Assembly (NCBI GenBank): GCA_020634165.1
Contig: JACKCF010000002.1
Span: 496,001 to 560,000, forward strand
Source: Anaerolineaceae bacterium
GTDB taxonomy: Bacteria; Chloroflexota; Anaerolineae; Aggregatilineales; Phototrophicaceae
Length of the DNA: 64,000 nucleotides
Direction of reading: 5' to 3'
Positions 49,602-58,815 of the stretch are shown here, piece by piece (position 1 is the stretch's first letter; every line of letters starts with the position of its first letter). The notes beneath the pieces are model-generated. The model was not told where the DNA came from. It saw only the letters and a program-made list of their open reading frames with translations, and ran no database searches. A program made the translations under genes and the position numbers.

Positions 49602-51263
49602 TCAGGATGCCTCGGCTATAGGCAACGAGACCTTAAAGATGCTCCCGCTGCCGAGTGCGCTTTCGACTTCGATTTTACCACTATGTCGCTTTACTACTGC
49701 CTCCGCAATCGGCAGGCCCAGGCCAAAACCTGGCGTCGTATGCACTTCATCCAACCGCCAGAAGCGCTCGAAGATATGCGCAAGAGCATCTTCCCCGATG
49801 CCGATACCGGTGTCTTTTACCTCAATGACGACATAGGAATCCTGACGATACGTTCTGGCGGAAATCGTACCGCCTTCAGGGGTAAATCGAATGGCGTTAT
49901 CCAATAAGTTGATGACTGCTTCTGATATCCAGTGCTCATCGAGTTGCAGTTGTGGCAGTGATATGTCTGGATCGAAAACGATTGTGTGCGTCATATCTTT
50001 TAACCTCTGCGAGATATGGGACATGGCTTGAGAGATCAAACTGTTGATATCACTCGGCTTGTACGCAAGAGGTACCGAACTATCAAGCTTCGTCATGCTA
50101 AGAATCATGTCGACCAATTTCCTGAGTTGCATAACGCTGCGCTCACCCTGCTGCGCATAACGCTGCCGCTGCTGCTCATCGGTGGCTTTCGTCATCAAAT
50201 ACATGTTTGTATTAATCAGTGCGAGTGGTGTGCGAATTTCGTGAGATGCATTGGTCACAAAGTTCGTCAGCAACTGCATCCGCTCTTGCTCTAGCGCCTG
50301 GGCCTGGGCGCGCTCCTGAGCGCGCTTGCGTTCAGAGATGTCCCGTACAATACTCTGAATGTGGATGGGCTGGCCATCTGTATCGCGCACGAGTTCAGCA
50401 TTGATTTCGACCGACAGTTCCGTGCCATCCTTTTTACGGAATAAGCGTTCATAGGGCGGCAAAAACGTGTTTGTTTTAAGATTATCCAGAACGGCCTCAC
50501 TACTGCTATGATCTGACAGTGAAACGATCTTCTTAAAAGACAGTCCCGCAAGCTCCTCAGGGGTATAGCCCAGCATATCAGCAGCCCGCTGGTTGACCTC
50601 CAGATGAATCCCATCCAGGTTGAGCATGAATACCGCATCGTTGGATTGCTCAAATAAGCTGCGATAGCGCCGCTCGCTTTGATGTAAACGGCGTAGATAG
50701 ACGGTGCGCATGATAGTGGTCACGATGAGAAGCGCAGACATCAAAGCCTGGTAAACGACATACGGGTAGGTGATTGCAAAAGGAACGCCAGGGACGAAGA
50801 AAAAAGCCGATGTGCCCAGGATATTGACAATCGCCAGGATCACAGTTGCCCTCAGATCCAACAGAATGCTCGCCAACAGAATGGAGACGACCAGAAAGTT
50901 TAACGACAGCATGCGATCCATTATGGGACCAGGGGCGGTGACGATCACCGCTGCGACGGTACAGGGCAACAGACCGACAAGGATATAGACGCCTATACGT
51001 GCATGCTGCGTCCGAATGAGGTACCAGGCAATGAGAAGCGCGAAAACAAGCCCAACCGAAATAGGCAGTGTCGCTTTGAAATTGGGATTTGATGCAATCC
51101 ATATGGGTGAGATGATCATTGTAGCAATGAGCAACGCAACGGTCAGGGTGCTCAGTAAGCGTTTATCATACTGATTTTCAGCCTGAAGCAAGTTGTCTGT
51201 CGACTGAATGATTTGCTGCCAATACCGCTTCCAGCGATTTAGAATAGATGACATATGCGCCAA
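49602..51263 (-). CDS. PAS-domain sensor histidine kinase, orphan
   Basis: The 553-aa protein has six hydrophobic segments (about residues 36-186), a PAS domain (196-312, RYRSLFEQSNDAVFMLNLDGIHLEVNQRAADMLGYTPEEL) and the HisKA motif FVTNASHEIRTPLALI with His341. The HATPase carries AVINLLDNAIRFTPEGG, VKDTGIGI and GFGLGLPIAEAVVKRHSG. No response regulator is adjacent, so its partner lies elsewhere. The signal is probably membrane-derived or cytoplasmic through PAS; its cofactor cannot be told. Confidence 0.92.
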   Translation of the reverse strand: MAHMSSILNRWKRYWQQIIQSTDNLLQAENQYDKRLLSTLTVALLIATMIISPIWIASNPNFKATLPISVGLVFALLIAWYLIRTQHARIGVYILVGLLPCTVAAVIVTAPGPIMDRMLSLNFLVVSILLASILLDLRATVILAIVNILGTSAFFFVPGVPFAITYPYVVYQALMSALLIVTTIMRTVYLRRLHQSERRYRSLFEQSNDAVFMLNLDGIHLEVNQRAADMLGYTPEELAGLSFKKIVSLSDHSSSEAVLDNLKTNTFLPPYERLFRKKDGTELSVEINAELVRDTDGQPIHIQSIVRDISERKRAQERAQAQALEQERMQLLTNFVTNASHEIRTPLALINTNMYLMTKATDEQQRQRYAQQGERSVMQLRKLVDMILSMTKLDSSVPLAYKPSDINSLISQAMSHISQRLKDMTHTIVFDPDISLPQLQLDEHWISEAVINLLDNAIRFTPEGGTISARTYRQDSYVVIEVKDTGIGIGEDALAHIFERFWRLDEVHTTPGFGLGLPIAEAVVKRHSGKIEVESALGSGSIFKVSLPIAEAS

Positions 51264-51377
51264 CCCATGATCAGAGGGTGCTTAGATGCCACTCCTCTGT
51301 CCTGAGTTTAGCCTAATTTGGAAATTCTTCGAATTAAGGCGTAAGGTGTCACGCCGAAAATCGCTTTGACATCAATC

Positions 51378-54300
51378 CTAATCGAGCTGGCGGACCTGTA
51401 GACTGTAGATGCCGTATTCCACCTCGTCAAATCCGTAAACCAGTATGGGATAGATGCCATCTTCCGGCACCGTAAAGGACGGAATCCAGTCACGGCCCTC
51501 TTCAACGGTGTAGTAAACAGAGCGATCCAGCCGTTCGCCAGCAGCATTGAACAGGTCGAAGCTGCCGATCCAACTGGCGACCAGCTCGATCTGGATGCGT
51601 TCGCCTGCGGTGCCCTGGTAGTACCACACATCGAACTGTTCCGGCACGATGTAGCCCGCATTGCTGCCGAGTTGCAAGGTTGGCATCTGATCGGGCGTAT
51701 AGGCGTACAGATAATATGGCCCGGCATACAGATTGTCATAGCTGGCAACGACCAGTTCATAGGCTCCGTCTGTGGGGAAGGTGGCGGCGAACAGCACCGC
51801 TTCGTTCCACTCAAAATGCACATCATCGTTCTTGAGGAAAAGGCTGCCATCGGGGCCGTACAGTTCCAGGCGAATATCATAGTCAGCCTGGGCCTGAATA
51901 TAGAGGACATCACCTGCCTGAGCATCAATCAGCCAGCGCTGGCCCTGGCCTGCTGCCAGTTCCCCGTGATTTTGGCCGCTGCGCAGCGGGCCGGATACTT
52001 CACTGATCGTTTGCGGAGTTGGATCATCAAAGACGCTGCTATCCGTGACGGCAGGTGTCGCCAGGAAATGGTCGATAATCGCCTTGGTGATGCTCGTTTC
52101 ATCGTGGTCACTGGCAAAGACGATCTGCACACCATCACGCAGCAGATAGTACTCGTTGAAGGTTGCCGCACTGAATAAGCCGCCAACGCGCCGCCGCGCG
52201 GTCATGATGCGGTAGCCATCGAAATCCTCAATAGCGGCATCGCTGGCGCCTTCAAGGGCTGCCTGCCAGTCTTCCAGTGCTTCGTAGATGCGCGGACTTT
52301 GGAAGATGTAGGTATAGGCTGTTTCGGTATCGTTTTGCAGGGCCAGCACGATGGCATCATCCGGGTCCGAGACGTAGTCGCCAATGCGCTCATCATCAAA
52401 TACGAGGCTCAGGCGACCGGCTGGGATGCCGCCAGCGATCACCCATCCGTCGAGGCCAGCATGCAAATCCGGCGACAGGAACGGAGCAAAGGATAGGGCA
52501 TGGTCATTGAACCAGCGCACGAACGAGGCGCGCTTCATGCTGGTCGTTTGTGGAATGCGATCCGTCATTTCATAGGCGAAGCGCGCGACAAATGGCAGTT
52601 GTGCCAGCCGCAGGTCAAGCTCGCGCGAGTAAAACTGTCGCAGCGTTTGGCGCTCAAGGGGGTCGAAAGGCTGCGAACCCGCTTCCAGCGAGGCTATCCA
52701 GCCATTACGTTGATCTGTCTGCGAGGGGTCCAGGCCATTGGCCTGCTGGAACTGGCTGATGGCTGTCGTTGGGTCGTCAGCCAGGGCGTAGGCAATGCCT
52801 GCGATCTGCCATGTTTGGGCAGCATCTGGCGCGAGTTGCAGTGATTGATCGCAGGCGGGGAGCACGACGGTCGGTTCAGTCATCAGGGCACCGACGAGGC
52901 ATACGGTACTGCTGAATTGGGCATCCGCCAGCCGGAGCGCCCCCTCGACGGTTTCCGTTAGCAGGGTTTGCGCATTTTCTCTATCGCCTTGCAGCATGAG
53001 CAAATCGGCTGCGGTCAGGGTGCGATCCGGGCAGGAGGCGCGATACGGCACATCACCGAAGTACTGCCGCCATTGGGCAGGTGACAGAACCAGATTGGCC
53101 CGTTCACAAACCAGATTGGCGAGCTGCTCATCATCGAAACGCCACAGGAGAATGCCGTCCTCGGATGCAGCGACGATGCTGCCAGAGGCATCGACATCAA
53201 GATCAAGCAGGGGGTTGCCGGTACGGCCCAATGGTGCCCCGGCCTCTCTGCCGGATAGCACGTCCCACTGTTGGATTTCCCCTTCGGTATTGGTCGTCAA
53301 CAGCAGGGTGCTGTCGGCGCTGAACTGCATGCTGTTGATGGTCCGCAGCGGGCTGTTGATGAGGAGCGGCGCGGCACTTTCATCCGTCAGCGACCAGATG
53401 CCGATATTGCCTTCGATGTCTGTTGCGGCCATGAGTGCGCCGTCCGGGCTGAAGGCGATCAGCCAGGGAACGGTCAGAAAGCGCTGCGGCAGGATGATGG
53501 TTCGCACAGGGTCGCCATAGGGCAGGCCGCGCTCATCGAGGCTGTACAGCGTGACTTTGTTATCTGTGCTGGATTCAGAATTAATGAGATCGCCGACAGA
53601 AAAAATCTGCCCAGTCGCCAGTCGATTATTAGCCGGATCAACAGCTACAACCGACACGGCGGGCACATCGGGCAAATCAACTTTTTCGACAGCCCAATCG
53701 CCCATGCTTTCGTCAATAGCGAAGGCGTTGATATGGTCATCGGCGACGGTTAGCAGGTAGTGGCCATCGGGTGAGAAATCCATATCGGAAATGTCGCGCT
53801 GGAGGTCATCTGCCAGCAGGTCAATGCGCGGCTGGCCATCGACGATCTGCACATGCCACAGCTTGAGCACGCCGCCCTGGCCGCCGAGAGTAGCCAGCAG
53901 TGAGCGGTCCGCGTCCCAGGCGATTTTGCGCACATATTGGTCGTAGTCTGTTGGCTGTACCAGCATCGGCTCGGCGGGATTTTGCAGATCATAAATGGCG
54001 AGATCAACATTGGCTGCCAGTAGATAACGCTGGTCCTCGCCCAGGTAGCGTACATGACGCGAGAAATCAGTTGTGAGATGCCGCGCGAGGCGGTCGGTCT
54101 GGTTGATGTCCCACAGGATGACGACGCCCGTTTCATCACCGGAAAGCAGCAAATCGCCAGTGGCGTTGATGGCCAAGGCTTCGATGCTGGTGGTATGGGC
54201 ACGTGTCAGTGGCAGCACGACTTCCTGCGCCAGCACATCATAGCCACCGACCGAGCCTTCGGTGGTGCCGTAGTACAGCACATGGCTGGCCTCATCGAAT

Positions 54301-56132
54301 TGCAGGGTGCGGATCGGGAAGTCGATGTCCGGTTCAATACTTGTCAGCATGCTTTGTTTTTCCACAGCCCAGACGCGGATGATCGCCCTCTGGTTGATGA
54401 ATTCCGCCCAGGCTAGCAATTGGCCATTGGGCGAAAGCGCAGCCGTATAGACAAATTCATTGGCTGGTTCGTAGATGGCACCTGTGCTTTCGTCCCACAG
54501 GCTCAGAGTAGAACCGCCATACATCAGCAGGCGGTCGCCACGATCACTGAGTGCAATTTCGCTGATTTCCGAAAAAGCCTCCATCGCATCGCCAATGTCA
54601 ATCGACACGATAATATCGCTACTGGCCGTATCGGTCAGGGCGACACGGCTGAGGAAAGGCTGGAAGGTCGCTAGGCGGCGGCCATCGCGCGAGAGTGCCG
54701 TACTGAGCGATGCCTCGCTGGTGTTGCTCAGGTCAGTGAGTGCGGGCAGGCTGATCGGCGCGCCGGTACGGCTGTCCCAGGTGGCAAAACGGCTGAGTGC
54801 GCCAACCGTCACCAGGTTGCCCGTGTCATCAAATTGGGCTGTATTGACCGACCACCAGATATCGGGCGACAGGTTGAGCTGCTGGGCAGTCTCGACGTCC
54901 CACAGCAGCAAGCCATCTTCGTTATCAATGGTGGCCATTGTGCGGCTGTCCGGGCTGAAATGAAGCTGCTGTATCGGGTTCGGGTAAGCCTGAATGGCAT
55001 AGCGAATTTGCGGTGCGGTCTGTAAGCCTTCGATCAGGCTGCGGCGGGCTTCTTCCGTATCCGCGATGCGGAAGGCTTCCAGGGCGATGAGCAGGGCTTC
55101 TTCCGGCGCGTCCGTGAATAAGGTGCTGGCCTGGGCCGCTAACTGCCGAGAAAGCGCCAGTTGGGCCTGTTGGTCGGCGCGGTCGCGCTGAATAAAGGCT
55201 TCCCCCTGGGCGACGGTGGCGGTGGCGGCATTCTGTTCAGCCACACCCTGGGCTACCGTCGCCGTCTGCGCATTGCTGATAGCGGTGGCTTCGTTGGCTT
55301 CTGCCAGCGCCTGCGATGTCACGGCGAAGGTGCGCTGTTCGTTGGCATCTGTGGCAGCCAACGCCAGCAGTACGCTGAAAACAATCGTGCCCACCAATGC
55401 GACCAGCATGCTGCTTTGAATGAGGCGCTGCCTGCGCGTAGCGGCAAGGCGGCTGGCGGAGATGTATTCCATCTGGAGGGCCGTTGGCGGCGGCGTTTTT
55501 TCAAGACCCTGGGCCAGCCAGTTTTCCGCCTCCGTGATCTGCTGCCCACCGAGCAAAAAACTGTTCTCGCGATGGCGCGTATCCCATTCACGGGCACGGA
55601 CCAGCAGGATTGTATGGGCGCGAACATGGTCGATGTCTGTATTCAGCGATTGAATGAGCGTGGCGAAAGCGGTGTCAAAGTCGTCCGATGCGCGCATGAA
55701 CAACCAGTTGAGGCTTTCCAGCAGGGTCCAGTTTTCATCGGCCACAGCCTGTGGATCACGTCCTGCCAGCAGCGCCTGAATATAGGCATTCTCAGCCACA
55801 CGGTCGAGCAAAACACGGGTGGCTTGGCTGCGATCAGCCTGCTCATGCAAAACGGGGACGATACGTTTATTAGAAGCAATTGCGTGGGCCAGCTCCATGT
55901 GGCAAACAGGCGAACTGAGCGAGGCGGTGCTCATCACAAAGACAAACGTATTGGCCGCATCAATACCCGTTTCGATCTCATGCCACCATTCGGCAGTCGG
56001 CGGGATGTCATCCCAGTCGATCCATACCTGTACTTCGCCCTCGTCCAGGCGCTCGAACAACTGGCGCACAAAGGCGCTGTTGCCGCGTGAATACGAGAGG
56101 AAAATATCGGAATACTGGTGGCTGAGGGCCAT
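51378..56132 (-). CDS. TIR-TM-WD40-PPC giant protein
   Basis: The 1584-aa protein begins with a TIR domain (residues 8-150: DIFLSYSRGNSAFVRQLFERL, VWIDWDDIPPTAEWWHEIETGIDAANTFVFVMSTASLSSPVCHMELAHAI). Glu80 in SPVCHMEL is placed like the catalytic glutamate of NAD-cleaving TIRs. Residues 190-235 (SFLLGGQQITEAENWLAQGLEKTPPPTALQMEYISASR) are the linker often found after TIR in bacterial repeat proteins. One membrane helix (241-260), an Ala/Gln-rich coiled region (262-335), a long WD40 propeller array (about 385-1060), a helical TPR-like part and a pre-peptidase-C-terminal-like beta domain (about 1370-1480) with a second beta domain follow. The TIR is predicted inside and the propellers outside. 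It stands alone. Signalling or immunity is possible; neither is shown. Confidence 0.87.
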   Translation of the reverse strand: MALSHQYSDIFLSYSRGNSAFVRQLFERLDEGEVQVWIDWDDIPPTAEWWHEIETGIDAANTFVFVMSTASLSSPVCHMELAHAIASNKRIVPVLHEQADRSQATRVLLDRVAENAYIQALLAGRDPQAVADENWTLLESLNWLFMRASDDFDTAFATLIQSLNTDIDHVRAHTILLVRAREWDTRHRENSFLLGGQQITEAENWLAQGLEKTPPPTALQMEYISASRLAATRRQRLIQSSMLVALVGTIVFSVLLALAATDANEQRTFAVTSQALAEANEATAISNAQTATVAQGVAEQNAATATVAQGEAFIQRDRADQQAQLALSRQLAAQASTLFTDAPEEALLIALEAFRIADTEEARRSLIEGLQTAPQIRYAIQAYPNPIQQLHFSPDSRTMATIDNEDGLLLWDVETAQQLNLSPDIWWSVNTAQFDDTGNLVTVGALSRFATWDSRTGAPISLPALTDLSNTSEASLSTALSRDGRRLATFQPFLSRVALTDTASSDIIVSIDIGDAMEAFSEISEIALSDRGDRLLMYGGSTLSLWDESTGAIYEPANEFVYTAALSPNGQLLAWAEFINQRAIIRVWAVEKQSMLTSIEPDIDFPIRTLQFDEASHVLYYGTTEGSVGGYDVLAQEVVLPLTRAHTTSIEALAINATGDLLLSGDETGVVILWDINQTDRLARHLTTDFSRHVRYLGEDQRYLLAANVDLAIYDLQNPAEPMLVQPTDYDQYVRKIAWDADRSLLATLGGQGGVLKLWHVQIVDGQPRIDLLADDLQRDISDMDFSPDGHYLLTVADDHINAFAIDESMGDWAVEKVDLPDVPAVSVVAVDPANNRLATGQIFSVGDLINSESSTDNKVTLYSLDERGLPYGDPVRTIILPQRFLTVPWLIAFSPDGALMAATDIEGNIGIWSLTDESAAPLLINSPLRTINSMQFSADSTLLLTTNTEGEIQQWDVLSGREAGAPLGRTGNPLLDLDVDASGSIVAASEDGILLWRFDDEQLANLVCERANLVLSPAQWRQYFGDVPYRASCPDRTLTAADLLMLQGDRENAQTLLTETVEGALRLADAQFSSTVCLVGALMTEPTVVLPACDQSLQLAPDAAQTWQIAGIAYALADDPTTAISQFQQANGLDPSQTDQRNGWIASLEAGSQPFDPLERQTLRQFYSRELDLRLAQLPFVARFAYEMTDRIPQTTSMKRASFVRWFNDHALSFAPFLSPDLHAGLDGWVIAGGIPAGRLSLVFDDERIGDYVSDPDDAIVLALQNDTETAYTYIFQSPRIYEALEDWQAALEGASDAAIEDFDGYRIMTARRRVGGLFSAATFNEYYLLRDGVQIVFASDHDETSITKAIIDHFLATPAVTDSSVFDDPTPQTISEVSGPLRSGQNHGELAAGQGQRWLIDAQAGDVLYIQAQADYDIRLELYGPDGSLFLKNDDVHFEWNEAVLFAATFPTDGAYELVVASYDNLYAGPYYLYAYTPDQMPTLQLGSNAGYIVPEQFDVWYYQGTAGERIQIELVASWIGSFDLFNAAGERLDRSVYYTVEEGRDWIPSFTVPEDGIYPILVYGFDEVEYGIYSLQVRQLD

Positions 56133-56290
56133 ATGTCTGTGTCCTGTTTAGCTGGTAACGCAAACAAGCATCACCCGTATGCTTGTTAGGTTTATTGTAA
56201 TGAATTTACCTGCTGGTGTTGCAGATATGTCGTCGTTTCTATACGGAACCTTTATAGGTGCTCGCTGGTTCGCAAGAACAAGGGGGCAAT

Positions 56291-56399
56291 TCGCTTGTTC
56301 GCGGGCACATTACGCGAGCAAACGAACTGCCCAGCCAGGATAAGGGTCTGGCCGCTTGTCCGCGGGCACATTTCACGGACAAGCGGACCCAGGATAAAC
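56291..56399. repeat. Two tandem 61-bp hairpin units
   Basis: Each unit holds CGCTTGTYCGCGGGCACATT, a right arm and then CCAGGATAA. Unit 2 forms a perfect 11-bp stem CCGCTTGTCCG/CGGACAAGCGG (56352-56386); unit 1 (56292-56316) has the same stem with two mismatches. The units are 61 bases apart. A further ragged TTCGCAAGAACAAGG at 56269 may be a third remnant. Confidence 0.65.
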
Positions 56400-56403
56400 G
56401 ACT

Positions 56404-57360
56404 CTAGTTGTTCTGCGGGTTGGTATTTAAGAAGTCCACGACCCACTGGTGCACCTTTGGGCTGCGCATAATGCCGCGGTGTCCCAGCCCGTGCGTATCC
56501 CTGAGCACGGCGCCAACATAGGACGCAGCTATGTCATAGCTGTTATCGACGGAGATCACTTTGTCGCCGCGGTCGTGGACGATTAGACCCGGTGCGGCGA
56601 TGCGTTTTACAGCCTGCGTGACATCGCACTGCTCGATTGGCACCGGCAGATGATTGTAAATGTGGTTCACCACCCGTTCGTGCATAAAGTCCGGGTAATT
56701 GAGGATTTTCTCAAAGATTTCAATCTGGCGCTGCACATGGTTCATCGGCGAGAGCATGATGAAGCGGTTGATGTTGATGCCACGCTCACGACTGAGCATC
56801 AGGCTGGTGGCCGATGCGCCAAAGCTGTGGGCGACGACCGCATACACCGGGCCGTGCTGCTCGATGGTCGCTTTGACAGCGTCGCCGAAGTCGATGATAT
56901 TGGTGAGCAATTGTGGGGATTGCCCGTGCCCCGGTGCATCAAAGGTAATGACCTTGAAACCGGCATCGACCAGTGGCTGCACCATCGGCAGCATGTAACC
57001 CAGGTGACTTTCCCAACCGTGAACGAGCAAGATCGTTCGTGGTCCAGCACCCCATTGATAACCGACCAATTTGCGCAGATTATGATAGATGGTGATGCGC
57101 TGCCCTTTGGTCGGGAGTTTGTCCAGGTAATTAAGCGGTTTGCGGCGCGGTCGCAGGAACAAAAATGTGCTGAAGCGTACCGCCAGCGATGGGCTGATCG
57201 AACACAGGATGTTGAGCATCTTTAAGATGCTCGTCAGCGAGCGATTGGCTTTGAACACGCGCAAAGACCGGTGTTCGTTTGAAGTCTTCTGCTCTGGTGA
57301 AGATGCAGCCCGATCATCGGCAACGGAAACACCCAGTTGCAACAAGCTATTCTTGTTCAT
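56404..57360 (-). CDS. Alpha/beta hydrolase
   Basis: The 318-aa protein has the hydrolase core ILLVHGWESHLGYMLPMVQPLVDAGFKVITFDAPGHGQS, nucleophile elbow VVAHSFGASA (Ser near residue 182), acid VHDRGDKVISVDNS and histidine GLGHRGIMRSPKV. The N-terminal 100 residues, including a short hydrophobic stretch (ILCSISPSLAVRFSTFLFL), may bind the membrane. No substrate can be named. It is followed by the tandem hairpin repeats and no operon partner is close. Confidence 0.85.
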   Translation of the reverse strand: MNKNSLLQLGVSVADDRAASSPEQKTSNEHRSLRVFKANRSLTSILKMLNILCSISPSLAVRFSTFLFLRPRRKPLNYLDKLPTKGQRITIYHNLRKLVGYQWGAGPRTILLVHGWESHLGYMLPMVQPLVDAGFKVITFDAPGHGQSPQLLTNIIDFGDAVKATIEQHGPVYAVVAHSFGASATSLMLSRERGININRFIMLSPMNHVQRQIEIFEKILNYPDFMHERVVNHIYNHLPVPIEQCDVTQAVKRIAAPGLIVHDRGDKVISVDNSYDIAASYVGAVLRDTHGLGHRGIMRSPKVHQWVVDFLNTNPQNN

Positions 57361-57598
57361 ACCTACCCAATCCCCAGACGTGAACTTTAAGTAATGTGTT
57401 CCTTAAGGGTAGGGATCGGCTGTGTGCATCTGCGTGTGCATCAATGGACAGTCGCCATCTATTAACATTATTTTTGCAGATGTGAAGTTTTCATGACGAT
57501 TGGGAGCCAGATTGTAACGGGCCCATCCTTATAGCCCCGATAGCAACTAGGACCACAGTTGGAGCACTGGACTTACCCAAATGAGCACCGTTCGAGCA

Positions 57599-57925
57599 TT
57601 ATGTCTCAAGCGATCTCGCTGCTTCGTCAACGATATCACGTAACAAACCGCGCATTGTCTCCAGTACGTCCATGATTCGTTCATCTGCGATCCGATAGAC
57701 CATCGCAGTACCATTACGTTCGCATTTGACCAGCGAGCGCTGGCGTAGCATCGACAGGTGACGAGATACAGTTGGTTGAGGCAAATCAAGCACTTCCGAT
57801 AATGCAGTGACATAATGTGGGCTCTCGCTCAGAGCATAAAGTATCAAAATGCGCTTAGGATCACCGAGTGCTTGACAAATGTTTGTCCTCAAGAGATTCG
57901 ATTCTTCATACGTTGGAATTTCCAT
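57599..57925 (-). CDS. ArsR/SmtB-family regulator
   Basis: The 108-aa protein is a winged-helix ArsR regulator: LLRTNICQALGDPKRILILYALSESPHYVTALSEVLDLPQPTVSRHLSMLRQRSLVKCERNGTAMVYRIADERIMDVL. The metal-binding ELCV(C)D motif of ArsR/SmtB is replaced by ALSEVLDLP, so a non-metal signal is likely. Cys60s (KCE) is a single cysteine. It diverges from the NanE gene with 230 bases between. The gap 57361-57598 behind it holds direct TGTGCATC repeats but no gene. Confidence 0.9.
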   Translation of the reverse strand: MEIPTYEESNLLRTNICQALGDPKRILILYALSESPHYVTALSEVLDLPQPTVSRHLSMLRQRSLVKCERNGTAMVYRIADERIMDVLETMRGLLRDIVDEAARSLET

Positions 57926-58155
57926 TTATCTACCTTGCACTCCACATTCTCTGATGCCTATCACACGCGCTGACATTAGGATAGATGGCAGCTATGTGCA
58001 CAACCATGTGCATGCCACGAGAATGTAGTTCAAGCAAATGATCACAAACGGTGGAGATTCTCATGATGCGTGTGAATAGTGTCCACGGAGCTATCGCAAG
58101 CGATCTGGTCTGAAGCGAGATAAAATCGGCGCTGTTTGCGATTAGCAGGTGCCTC

Positions 58156-58815
58156 ATGGAACTTATTGATCTGATTCCTCAACGCGGCATTATCGTTTCC
58201 TGCCAGGCGGACCCGAATACGCCGACCGAGTCGGTCGATATGATTGTGGCCTTTGCCGAATCGGCGCAGATGGGTGGCGCCTGCGGCCTGCGGTTGAACA
58301 GCGCCGAGCATGTGGCAGCGGTCCGGGCCAGGGTATCCCTGCCGATCATTGCCATTCAAAAATCCATACCCCTGGGCGAGAAAGTCCTGATTACAGGCGA
58401 CCACAACGAGGTTGGCCCTCTGGCCGATGCTGGGGCCGAGGTCATCGCGTTTGATGCCACCGACCGTCAGCGGCCCTCGTCATTAAAACAGATCGTCGCT
58501 GCGATTCATCAGAATGGTGCGCTGGCGCTGGCCGATATTCGCAGTGCGGCTGACATCGCGCGCGCCATTGAACTGGGTGTGGATGCAATTGCGACGACGC
58601 TGTCGGTTTGGGATTTGCCGGAGTATGTGCCGGATTTCGCCCTGATCGAGGCCCTGCGCCAGGAATGCGATCTGCCGATTATCGCCGAGGGCAACTTCTG
58701 GACGCCGGATGACATCAGGCGCGCTTTCGACATGGGTGCATATGCGGTCGTGATAGGGTCGGCCATCACGCGCCCCTGGCGCATCACCGAGTATTATGTT
58801 CACCACACCCGCTGA
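58156..58815 (+). CDS. nanE: N-acetylmannosamine-6-phosphate 2-epimerase
   Basis: The 219-aa TIM-barrel protein matches NanE: RGIIVSCQADPNTPTESVDMIVAFAESAQMGGACGLRLNS, LPIIAIQKS, ADAGAEVIAFDATDRQRP, ALADIRSAADIARAIELGVDAIATTL and LPIIAEGNFWTPDDIRRAFDMGAYAVVIGSAITRP. It converts ManNAc-6-phosphate to GlcNAc-6-phosphate. It overlaps the ROK kinase gene by 20 bases, giving the usual NanE/NanK order. No sialic acid lyase or NagA/NagB is in the window, so the source of ManNAc is unclear; amino sugar from sulfated glycans is possible given the adjacent sulfatase. Confidence 0.92.
   Translation: MELIDLIPQRGIIVSCQADPNTPTESVDMIVAFAESAQMGGACGLRLNSAEHVAAVRARVSLPIIAIQKSIPLGEKVLITGDHNEVGPLADAGAEVIAFDATDRQRPSSLKQIVAAIHQNGALALADIRSAADIARAIELGVDAIATTLSVWDLPEYVPDFALIEALRQECDLPIIAEGNFWTPDDIRRAFDMGAYAVVIGSAITRPWRITEYYVHHTR

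Noticed and set aside
56252..56446. 64-codon minus-strand ORF over the tandem hairpins
   Set aside because: It reads through two repeat units and overlaps the end of the hydrolase gene; the near-repeated peptide is a by-product of the DNA repeat.
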